The notes beneath the pieces are model-generated. The model searched no databases. It saw only the letters and a list, made by a program, of their open reading frames with translations, and had not been told where the DNA came from. A stretch of DNA of 64,000 nucleotides, taken from assembly GCA_017515325.1 (NCBI GenBank), contig JAFWGA010000013.1, forward strand, positions 1-64,000, in the 5' to 3' direction. This DNA comes from Blautia sp. (GTDB taxonomy: Bacteria > Bacillota > Clostridia > Lachnospirales > Lachnospiraceae). This document shows, one piece after another, positions 15,328-22,665 of the stretch (within the stretch, counting starts at the first letter, position 1; every line of letters begins with the position of its first letter). A program made the translations under genes and the position numbers.

Positions 15328-16575
15328 TTATGACAGCATTTCTCGTATGTTTGTATCGCTTGGTTCCTTATCATACGGCCATTCGATCAGACGTACATGA
15401 TTCAGGGCGCAGAGCCGCCTTTTATTCTGATCCAGTTCCTGCCTGAGCGACAGGGCGTCCTCTCCGCCAAAGAAATCAATGGGAAGATAATGCTGTATCC
15501 CCTGATATTCGATAGCCGTACACTGGCTCGGAATATAAAGATCCAGGCTTTGCCTGCCGAGCCAGTCCGGACGGTATTGATACAGGGTATCGGGATATCG
15601 CTTTCTCAGCGCATGGAATAGTGACAGCTCGTGCTTCCATTTGGGCTTGATAATTCCTTCCGCAGTAAGCTTTGTCCGGATCTTTGTCCGTTCCAGGCGC
15701 CAGCTGCTCTTCAGTCCGTCCTTTTCTTCATAGAGTGTGAGATCCTCATACCACCACTGGAAGAAGGGCATGATGGTTTTTGTCAGACAAAGGAAAAGCT
15801 CCAGCTCGGAAGAGAAGTAACCGCATTCGAGCATATGCTCAATATTTCTTCGCACATGAACGGTTTTTACGGGATTGTGATAGAACGGCAGGCCACCCTG
15901 ATATTTGGCAATCCGATCCGGCAGATACGGCGAGCGGAGGACGATTCCCTGCTCCCATAGATGAGTCTGATACCAGGGAAGGGAATAATCGTAAAGGGAA
16001 TAGCCCCCAAAGAGATCCTCTGATGTATTTGTGTAGAGCAGGTGATACATCAGGAGGACGTCCTCCATGTTTTCTTTATCAAAAACAGCCAGGTAATGCA
16101 CCTTCTCTTCATCAGGGAACATGGGGCAGATCGAATGGAAATACTCTGCCCGTTTACACACTTCCATAATCACAAAGAACTGTGAAACAAAGCTTTCCGG
16201 GAACAGGAAGCAGGCTTTATGGTCGGTATCCAGAGGTCTGAACTGATTCATGAAAGCCTCTGCATATTCATTTCTCTCCGGGACTTCTGCCTTCTCAATC
16301 AGCTGCCGGGTTGCGTACCGGTAAGCCAGATCGGACCAGGACAGATTGACAAGGAAGCGATCGTATTTTTTTTCCACATACTCATTGCGGATTTCGTCAT
16401 CGAAATCTTTCTGGTAGGATTCATGCTCTTCCAGAAGCGCCTCCAATGTCGAAAAGGTTGTTTTCTCGTGGTGCTGCGGATAACGATCCCAGAGCATGTC
16501 GAGCCTGTCAAAGCTGAAGGAGGCGGTTGACTTTTCATGAATTGGGAACAAAATGACCTCCCTTCCTGTAACCAT
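15328..16575 (-). CDS. Protein with C-terminal Vsr-like PD-(D/E)xK nuclease domain
   Basis: A 415-residue protein. The first 300 residues are not recognised and are mostly helical. The last 100 match a very-short-patch-repair-like nuclease: WLGRQSLDLYIPSQCTAIEY then QGIQHY, PIDFFGGEDAL and DQNKRRLCALNHVRLIEWPY. The LDLYIP Asp, the AIEYQG Glu and the D..K..LC block are the expected catalytic set. It lies 26 bases downstream of the SRAP gene on the same strand, so a DNA-repair or DNA-processing role is reasonable. Confidence 0.75.
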   Translation of the reverse strand: MVTGREVILFPIHEKSTASFSFDRLDMLWDRYPQHHEKTTFSTLEALLEEHESYQKDFDDEIRNEYVEKKYDRFLVNLSWSDLAYRYATRQLIEKAEVPERNEYAEAFMNQFRPLDTDHKACFLFPESFVSQFFVIMEVCKRAEYFHSICPMFPDEEKVHYLAVFDKENMEDVLLMYHLLYTNTSEDLFGGYSLYDYSLPWYQTHLWEQGIVLRSPYLPDRIAKYQGGLPFYHNPVKTVHVRRNIEHMLECGYFSSELELFLCLTKTIMPFFQWWYEDLTLYEEKDGLKSSWRLERTKIRTKLTAEGIIKPKWKHELSLFHALRKRYPDTLYQYRPDWLGRQSLDLYIPSQCTAIEYQGIQHYLPIDFFGGEDALSLRQELDQNKRRLCALNHVRLIEWPYDKEPSDTNIREMLS

Positions 16576-16601
16576 CTGATAAACATGATCCTGCTCTTGC
16601 T

Positions 16602-17234
16602 TTAAGTCACTTTTTCTATGAAAACATCTGTCAATGCGTACCGCACCAGATCCTCAGCGTTATGATCAGGCCTGATCCAGTCTTTGATTTTATTCTCCGG
16701 CAGCATAACCGGCATCCGGTCATGTAGTCTTTTCAATTCTTCCGAAGGCTGTTGTGTCAGAACAGAAAAAACGGGATACTTCAGATTCTGGAATTCCTCG
16801 ATCCGGTAGAGAGCGGCAAGGAAGATGAGGGGTGATCCTTTTGTCTGTATCAGGTATTTTGCTCCGGCTTTCATTTTTCCATCATCTGTTGGGATATGTT
16901 CCCACTCATAATACCAGGATGCAGGGACGATGCAGCGGTGACGGTTCCATCCGTCTTTCCACACATCCTTTTTTGAAGCGGATTCTGCCCGTGCATTTAC
17001 AACCGGATGATTCAAACCGGGAATCCTGTATCCCCAGACCATTGGGAATACCGCAGGGTTCCCGTTCTGATCGGGTGCAATTACCGGTGCCATATCAGTC
17101 GGTCTGATTTCCCCTTCTGTTTTCAGGGGCTTTTCCAGTTTGTCGATCATTCTGCCCGCAAGGGTGGTTCTCTTCGCTTTTTCTACAAATGGCCGCAGCT
17201 CCGGCGACATTTCCATATAGTATCTTGTACACAT
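16602..17234 (-). CDS. yedK: SRAP domain protein (HMCES/YedK family)
   Basis: A 210-residue SOS-response-associated peptidase family protein. After removal of Met1, Cys2 forms a covalent link to abasic sites in single-stranded DNA. Active-site residues are all present: C2 in MCTRYY, N80 in NARAES, E110 in ASWYYEWE, and H171 in RLHDRMPVML. It protects abasic sites during replication. It lies between the S24 repressor gene and the nuclease gene, all on the minus strand; a 16-base palindrome stands in its promoter region (17328-17343). Confidence 0.92.
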   Translation of the reverse strand: MCTRYYMEMSPELRPFVEKAKRTTLAGRMIDKLEKPLKTEGEIRPTDMAPVIAPDQNGNPAVFPMVWGYRIPGLNHPVVNARAESASKKDVWKDGWNRHRCIVPASWYYEWEHIPTDDGKMKAGAKYLIQTKGSPLIFLAALYRIEEFQNLKYPVFSVLTQQPSEELKRLHDRMPVMLPENKIKDWIRPDHNAEDLVRYALTDVFIEKVT

Positions 17235-17327
17235 TTTTTGCAGCCTCCGGCTGGCTTTTTTCAGGCGGTCTCGTATATTGGTTCGTTCGTCCCGGATCGG
17301 TTATGTTGTTGGCAAAACGATATTGTT

Positions 17328-17343
17328 CTGTACAGATGTACAG
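17328..17343. promoter_or_regulatory. 16-base palindrome upstream of the SRAP gene
   Basis: CTGTACA-GA-TGTACAG, a perfect 7-base inverted repeat about 95 bases before the SRAP start. On the minus strand it lies between TTGTCT and an AATATC/TATCGT region, consistent with an operator in a promoter spacer. The S24 repressor encoded next door is the obvious candidate to bind it, but I see no second copy at the repressor's own promoter. Confidence 0.5.
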
Positions 17344-17424
17344 ACAATGAAAAAAGCAAAAACAGACCAGCAAGAAACCGTATCTTCATGGCGGATAAGC
17401 CTGGATGATATTGGCGGTGGGGGA

Positions 17425-18363
17425 TTACGATTTTGTCAGATGGTATTTTTGGCGGAATGTATCGATCTCCTCATGACACAGTTCCCGCAGCAGGCCGTTT
17501 TCTTCCGGACCTGGAAAATCTGCTGCAGTGTCTACGACACCAAGCACCCGGCCAATGGTTTCCACACGGTCGTCCGGGAATGTCAATGTAAATGGCGCTT
17601 CCGGGTTCAGGGAATAAGGCCCCTTTTCCCCAAGACGTTTGATGTGGAAACCTTCTTTTGAACGGCATATCACGTCTTCTCCTACATCAGGGGACTGTGT
17701 GAACTGGACATATACCATATCACCTGAGTGATACATGGGAAGCATACTGTCCCCCTTGATCAGGAGGACGGCATCTGCTTTTTTGTTCACGTCATTAACG
17801 AAAACAAACCTGCTGGCCTCCATGGGGATATCACTGAAACCCAGTCCGTCACCGGCGGCTGCAGTGACTTCCAGAACTCCGACAAGATGGGAACTCTCTA
17901 TCAGACGGCGGTTCCTGTCTTCCGATTCCTCGTAAAGAATGCTTCCTACCATCCGGTCAACAATGCGCCTGCTTAATGGACTGATCTTTCGGTACTGATC
18001 CAGGAGATCTTTTTCATGGGATGTAATCCCAAGACTGTGTTCCTGTGTGCCGAAGAGTTCATAGAGAGTAATACCGAAGATAGAGCAGAGGGGGAGAAGC
18101 AGGTCAATGTCAGGCCTGTATTTGCCGCCTTCCCAGTTTACCACGGTATTTCTGGTGACGCCGAGCTTATCTCCGAGCTCCTGCTGTGAAATTCCGGCCT
18201 TTTTTCTGTACGTGCGGATCATGTCAGCCAGCGGAATTTTCCGAAAGGGTACACTCTGATCGGCAGAACGGTTCTGTAACGGTGTACTGCCGTGGGGGCG
18301 GCAGTTTTCTTTATGAATATCAAAAGAGATGACACGCGATTTTCTGCCATTTTTATCTGCCAT
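17425..18363 (-). CDS. XRE-S24 (LexA/CI-like) self-cleaving repressor
   Basis: A 312-residue repressor. A 40-residue N-terminal extension leads into a Cro/CI HTH at about 45-103 (KKAGISQQELGDKLGVTRNT) and a C-terminal S24 peptidase domain. The Ala170-Gly171 bond in TAAAGDGLGF is the usual autocleavage site; the Ser206 (GDSMLPM) and Lys242 (FHIKRLG) pair is the catalytic dyad. Such proteins release target genes after DNA damage. SRAP and the nuclease downstream on the same strand are plausible targets. RBS GAGGAGG lies 7 bases before the ATG. Confidence 0.88.
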   Translation of the reverse strand: MADKNGRKSRVISFDIHKENCRPHGSTPLQNRSADQSVPFRKIPLADMIRTYRKKAGISQQELGDKLGVTRNTVVNWEGGKYRPDIDLLLPLCSIFGITLYELFGTQEHSLGITSHEKDLLDQYRKISPLSRRIVDRMVGSILYEESEDRNRRLIESSHLVGVLEVTAAAGDGLGFSDIPMEASRFVFVNDVNKKADAVLLIKGDSMLPMYHSGDMVYVQFTQSPDVGEDVICRSKEGFHIKRLGEKGPYSLNPEAPFTLTFPDDRVETIGRVLGVVDTAADFPGPEENGLLRELCHEEIDTFRQKYHLTKS

Positions 18364-18451
18364 AACGAGCCTCCTCTACTTTGGTAGATGGATTAAGCCT
18401 GGCAGCGCATCCTTGGGATGGTCTGCAGCCGTGTATTGTAAACCGCAGCAG

Positions 18452-18520
18452 CCGCATAAGCGCGTATCGCGGATTTTGCGAATGCCGTTGGTATCTGTCA
18501 CTTCAGTGACCACACAGGTC
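18452..18520. repeat. Dispersed intergenic repeat family 2, copy 1
   Basis: CGAATGCCGTTGGT followed by the dyad GTCACTTCAGTGAC. Aligns with 48068-48146 over about 75 bases and with 45430-45460 in reverse around the GGTCACTNNAGTGA dyad. Confidence 0.55.
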
Positions 18521-18695
18521 GAATATGATAAAGGATAGCATACAATACATCACATGTAAATGAATAAATGAAAATAAAAAATGACTTATTTTATTGAAAT
18601 ATCTCTCTCTTCCCTGTATAATGACAGTCACTTGTTGATGAAACTGCAAGCTATATATCTCATGTGTATTATGGATGCTGGGAGGCGATGAAAAA

Positions 18696-19160
18696 ATGAG
18701 CAGGATCAAAGATCTCCAGAAAAGGGTTCACAAAATATTGAAAGATATGGACGACAATCAGAAATATGCCAATGCTATCGCGCATCTTCATGGTGTCTCT
18801 CTTGCAGCGGTAATGATCGCGAAGAAGCGTGGGGAAGATCCGGAACTGGCGGCGATGGCAGGCCTGCTGCATGACCTGTATGCCTATAAGAGCGGATCCT
18901 ATGATGACCATGCGCATAAGGGCGCGGACTACGCAAGGAAAGTGCTGGAGGATTTGGGGATTACGGACGCAAATGAGACAGACATTATCTGCTCTGCGAT
19001 CTGGCACCATGACAATAAGGATCAGGTTGATTCCTCTATGGATGAAGTCCTGAAGGACGCCGATGTGATCCACCATTCCCTGGGAGATCCGACAAAAGAA
19101 GTGAAGGCGCACGAAAAAGCGAGGTTTGCGAAGCTGTCTGAGGAATTCGGTTTTTGTTGA
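18696..19160 (+). CDS. HD domain phosphohydrolase
   Basis: A 154-residue HD-superfamily protein. The metal motif is H(about 28)LHGVSL, then GLLHDLYAYKSG (HD), H in DDHAHKGADYA, AIWHHDNKDQ (HH) and LKDADVIHH (D). All expected metal ligands are there, so it is probably an active phosphohydrolase of unknown nucleotide substrate. GGGAGG lies 11 bases before the ATG at 18696. The next gene begins 95 bases downstream. Confidence 0.85.
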   Translation: MSRIKDLQKRVHKILKDMDDNQKYANAIAHLHGVSLAAVMIAKKRGEDPELAAMAGLLHDLYAYKSGSYDDHAHKGADYARKVLEDLGITDANETDIICSAIWHHDNKDQVDSSMDEVLKDADVIHHSLGDPTKEVKAHEKARFAKLSEEFGFC

Positions 19161-19255
19161 GAAAAGGGCTATATAAGGCCTTTGGCATTAATGTTAGAAC
19201 TTCACAGTTCAGCATACGATCCGGCGCTATACAGGAAAAAAGAAAGGAAATCGAA

Positions 19256-20059
19256 ATGAAAATCCTTGTAACTGGGGCACGGGGTTTTGTCGGCGCACGC
19301 ATTATGGATGAATGGAATGAAGCGATCCCAGCTCCTTCCTTGCGCGGAGCCAATGAAGATGCGATCAGACAACTGCTCGATACCGTTGACCCGGATGTGA
19401 TCATACATACAGCGGCTATATCGGATATTCCTGCTTGTGAAAAGAATCCTGATGCTTCTTATCAAGCCAATGTAGAGATTCCGGTATGGCTGGCCAAGAC
19501 CGGTGTTAAGCTCGTCGCTTTCAGTACGGATCAGGTATACAGCGGCTGTAATGACGAAGGACCATATAGGGAAGAAGCAGCTGAACCGGCCAATCTCTAC
19601 GCCAGGCATAAGTTAGAGATGGAGCGGCGCACGCTGGAAGCTAATCCAAATACTGTCCTGCTTCGTGCCACATGGATGTATGACATGCCGATCTATCGAA
19701 TAGCCAACCGTGGCAATTTTCTGGTTAATATGTTGCGGAATAAAGAACTCTCCTTTTCGTCCACTCAGCATCGCGCTGTCACCTATGTCCGAGAGGTGGC
19801 TTATCATATCATGGAAGCAGCTTCCCTTCCTGGCGGTGTTTATAACTACGGTAGTGAAAACGAATTCACCATGATGGATACTGCACTGTGGCTAAAGAAA
19901 ACATTGTCTTTGCCCATCATGATACATGATGCGGGACTACTGCACAATCTTTGGATGGATTGCTCCAGGATAAAGAATAACGGGATTCACTTCAATTCTA
20001 CGCTGGATGGGTTGAGGGAGTGCATGGAGGACTATGGATTATGTGAAATATCTCGTTGA
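19256..20059 (+). CDS. RmlD-like NAD(P)-dependent sugar-nucleotide reductase
   Basis: A 267-residue extended short-chain dehydrogenase of the RmlD/dTDP-4-dehydrorhamnose reductase type. Cofactor loop MKILVTGARGFVGARI, catalytic FSTDQVYSG (Thr/Ser) and Y-x3-K in LYARHKLEME are present. No other rhamnose genes are near, so the substrate is uncertain. An upstream frame to 19154 lacks an RBS; AAAGGAAA precedes 19256. Its last bases overlap the -35 box of the AbrB-like gene. A 55-base part of this gene is duplicated at 14666-14720. Confidence 0.8.
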   Translation: MKILVTGARGFVGARIMDEWNEAIPAPSLRGANEDAIRQLLDTVDPDVIIHTAAISDIPACEKNPDASYQANVEIPVWLAKTGVKLVAFSTDQVYSGCNDEGPYREEAAEPANLYARHKLEMERRTLEANPNTVLLRATWMYDMPIYRIANRGNFLVNMLRNKELSFSSTQHRAVTYVREVAYHIMEAASLPGGVYNYGSENEFTMMDTALWLKKTLSLPIMIHDAGLLHNLWMDCSRIKNNGIHFNSTLDGLRECMEDYGLCEISR

Positions 20060-20106
20060 TTGAAGGAAGGATATTTGGTATAATTTGTATTACAAATCAT
20101 ACCAAA
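20056..20106 (+). promoter_or_regulatory. Promoter and 16-base-arm palindromic operator of the AbrB-like gene
   Basis: TTGATT (20056-20061), 17-base spacer, TATAAT (20079-20084). An inverted repeat with 16-base arms and one mismatch (20074-20089 and 20091-20106) covers the -10 box and the start point. Binding by the AbrB-like product, which would shut off its own operon, is the simplest reading. Confidence 0.8.
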
Positions 20107-20119
20107 GGAGAAAGAGAAG

Positions 20120-20341
20120 ATGAAAGCGCCGAAGGGTAAATACGCATGGACGGCAACGGTTGGGGAGAAAGGTCAGATCGTTATACCGAAGCAGGCACGG
20201 GATTTGTTTGATATTAAGCCTGGAGATACTCTTTTACTGCTCGGTGACGAGAAACGCGGAATTGCTATTCCTCCGAAAGGAGCGTTTTTGGAGTTGTTTG
20301 GTATGGCATTTGAAGATAAGGAGGGAAATGAATTATCATGA
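20120..20341 (+). CDS. AbrB/MazE-type transcriptional regulator
   Basis: A 73-residue swapped-hairpin regulator: ATVGEKGQIVIPKQARDLFD and KPGDTLLLLGDEKRGIAI. It is paralogous to the gene at 2-220. RBS AAAGGAGAAAG precedes the ATG. The stop overlaps the start of the glycosyltransferase gene (ATGA), so the two are translationally coupled and the regulator probably controls the transferase. Confidence 0.88.
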   Translation: MKAPKGKYAWTATVGEKGQIVIPKQARDLFDIKPGDTLLLLGDEKRGIAIPPKGAFLELFGMAFEDKEGNELS

Positions 20342-21495
20342 AAATAGCATGGTTTTGCATTCCGGCACATGGTCATACCAATCCGACGCTTGGACTTGTC
20401 AAAGCATTAACGGAGGCTGGACATAAGATATTCTATTTTTCGTTCGAGATGTTCAGAGAAAAGATCGAAAATGCCGGAGCTTTTTTTATTCCGTGTGACA
20501 GTTATAACTTTGAGATGAAAGATAAAGAGAACGCGGATCGTGTGGGTAAGGATCAGGCATTTGCGGTTGAACTGTTGGTCTCTTCTACACTTGCACTTGA
20601 TGAAATGGTGACTGAAAAGATAGCAGAGCTTGAGCCGGATGTCATTGTGGCAGATTCGGTGGCATATTGGGGAAAGCTTGCCGCATTAAAGCATGGAATA
20701 CCATTTATCTCATCGACTACGACTTTTGCGTTTAACAGGTATTCATCAAAGTATATGAAGCATGGATTAGGAGAAACATTAAAAATGCTTTTCTCTATGC
20801 CCAAGGTCAATAAGCAGATCAGACGATTACAGGAGAAAGGCTATCCAGTGAAGGGACTTCTGGATATCGTGCAGAATGACAATGAGACAAATACGATTGT
20901 CTATACCTCAAAGTATTTTCAGCCGTGTTCAGATACATTCTCTGACAAGTACCATTTTATAGGACCTTCTATACGACCTATTATGGAGAAATTTGAAAAA
21001 AAGGCTGATAAGACTGTCTATATATCCATGGGGACTGTAAATCAGAACAGGGTGTTTTACCGCAATTGTATCAAAGCTATGGGAAACAGGGATTATCAGG
21101 TTATCATATCGATGGGGACAAACCAGGATCATTTTGATGAAGTGCCTGATAACATTGAACTATATGAGAGTGTTGATCAGATGGCCGTGCTTTCTATTGC
21201 AGATGCCTTTATTACACACTGTGGAATGAATTCAGCATCTGAAGGGCTTTATTTTGGTGTTCCACTGGTTTTATTCCCACAGACGCCTGAACAGGATGCC
21301 GTCGCAAAGCGGACAGAGGAGCTTGGAGCTGGGATAAGGCTGCCGTCAATAGGAGAAGATGATATCCTGAAATCAGTCGCAAGGATTATCGAGGAAAAAA
21401 AGTATAAGCATGAAGCGGAGAAAGTATCAGAAAGCTTTAAACAAAGTGGGGGAATCAAAGAAGCAGTTTGTTTTATTGAGAGCATAGGGTATTGA
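20338..21495 (+). CDS. MGT-type (GT1) glycosyltransferase
   Basis: A 385-residue GT-B glycosyltransferase of the macrolide/UGT type. The N-terminal Rossmann unit begins MKIAWFCIPAHGHTNPTLGL (acceptor His in AHGHTNP). The C-terminal half has YISMGTVNQ and the donor-binding block THCGMNSASEGLYFGVPLVL followed by PQTPEQDAVA. Family members add sugars from UDP or dTDP donors to small molecules such as macrolides. Acceptor here is unknown; self-resistance to or modification of a xenobiotic is a reasonable idea. Coupled to the AbrB-like gene. Confidence 0.88.
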   Translation: MKIAWFCIPAHGHTNPTLGLVKALTEAGHKIFYFSFEMFREKIENAGAFFIPCDSYNFEMKDKENADRVGKDQAFAVELLVSSTLALDEMVTEKIAELEPDVIVADSVAYWGKLAALKHGIPFISSTTTFAFNRYSSKYMKHGLGETLKMLFSMPKVNKQIRRLQEKGYPVKGLLDIVQNDNETNTIVYTSKYFQPCSDTFSDKYHFIGPSIRPIMEKFEKKADKTVYISMGTVNQNRVFYRNCIKAMGNRDYQVIISMGTNQDHFDEVPDNIELYESVDQMAVLSIADAFITHCGMNSASEGLYFGVPLVLFPQTPEQDAVAKRTEELGAGIRLPSIGEDDILKSVARIIEEKKYKHEAEKVSESFKQSGGIKEAVCFIESIGY

Positions 21496-21568
21496 GCTTC
21501 ATGAAATGGATCATTACCCTACTGGCGTTCCTGCACGATTGTAGCCCGGGGATGCTGTGACAATAATG

Positions 21569-21614
21569 CTCCCGGCTGTTGGTACGATTCAGCCAATAAC
21601 CGGGAGTTTCCAGA
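21569..21614. terminator. Candidate terminator after the glycosyltransferase gene
   Basis: CTCCCGG (21569-21575) pairs with CCGGGAG (21600-21606), with an inner GGCTGTTGG/CCAATAACC partial stem. The T run is short. The rest of 21496-21748 holds nothing recognised. Confidence 0.45.
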
Positions 21615-21748
21615 AGAGGATATCCGCAGAGCCTGAGGAAGACCTGCATAAAACATCAATCACGTGACATGATTCAGACTCCTGGCGGTTGTTTCAGGGG
21701 AAAATACATTTGCTTCTCCATTATCAGGTATATCCCGTTTGGATGAAT

Positions 21749-22428
21749 TCAATTCTCTCCGGTCAAAGCAGCCAACCTGGATTGAAATTCTGATGTACTC
21801 ATTCCAGCTCTTTTGGCAGCATCCGTAACATTCAGGATTCCATCTTTTACAAGGCTATCCAAGGTCTTCAGTACTCCATCTGCCTCTCCTTCCCGCCGAC
21901 CTTCCTGCCGACCTTCCTGCCGTTCCGTTCTTAAGGCCTTCTTCATAGCTGTATCCTGATCCATAAATATATACATGATCGAAGCCACCTCCTCCTGCTT
22001 CAAGTATTCCTGCAAGACATTCTTATCCCGGCATATTCTAAAAGTCTCATCTATAGTCTTTCTGCTTTTCCCGTAATGTTTATACTGCTCTGTGAATACC
22101 TTGGAAAAGACGATGTACTGATGTAATATATCTCCCTCATCTGAGTCATAAAGTACTTTTACTTCCAGATCCACAGGACATTCATCCATTCCGGGTATGT
22201 CTCTCCTGAAGGAAATTCTTTCCGGATGCCCGCCTTTGTCACCGGTATACACCATATAAAACTCAGGCCGGGGTAATTCAAGCCGTCTGGTAGAATATTC
22301 ATCCAATCCATTCTGGTCAATGTATCTTCTGTATGTTTCTGCCAGGTACATCAATAACCGCACGATAATGTTGTATGTGAAGGTACTCTGCTCTTCTACA
22401 AGAACAATAAGCCTGTTACCGATCAGAG
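21749..22428 (-). pseudogene. Rpn/YhgA-type nuclease, 5'-truncated
   Basis: The minus strand encodes about 225 residues of a recombination-promoting nuclease (PD-(D/E)xK transposase family). RLIVLVEEQSTFTYNIIVRL, then MYLAETYRRYID, FYMVYTGDKG, the repeat ERQEGRQEGRREGE and the C-terminal helix pair are typical. The N-terminal catalytic half is missing: the frame stops at about 22428, exactly at the REP-like palindrome (22431-22474). The GTG at 22363 is only the first start codon inside the remaining frame. Confidence 0.75.
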
Positions 22429-22430
22429 TC

Positions 22431-22474
22431 AGGGGGACGGTTCTTTTGTCTCAAGACAAAAGAACCGTCCCCCT
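22431..22474. repeat. REP-like palindromic element, copy 2 (perfect hairpin)
   Basis: A perfect inverted repeat with 21-base arms (22431-22451 and 22454-22474) around CA. Contains GGGACGGTTCTTTTGTCTCA, shared with copy 1. This palindrome is of the REP type mobilised by RAYT transposases; no such transposase is in the window. Confidence 0.8.
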
Positions 22475-22665
22475 TGTTATAGTAATTGTCTGCCCTGTTT
22501 TCCTTGATGTACTGGTAAATTGCCTGTCAAAAACAGCACGCTTTTTTTGCGCAAAGCGCTTCTTAGGATCGGCTCGTTACGGCAGACTTCCGCTGCCGGT
22601 TTCAGCCTGATGCTGCAGAATCTCCGCAACGGGACTATCCGGCTTCTGCATCGTTTCATAGATGG

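Noticed and set aside
17328-17343. Reading the palindrome as a LexA SOS box
   Set aside because: CTGTACAGATGTACAG does not match the Firmicute LexA box format (CGAAC-N4-GTTCG), so it is listed only as a candidate operator.
21890-21935. Short tandem repeat in GGTCGGCGGGAAGG-like units
   Set aside because: It encodes the RQEGRQEGRREGE tail of the Rpn family, a known coding repeat, not a CRISPR or satellite.
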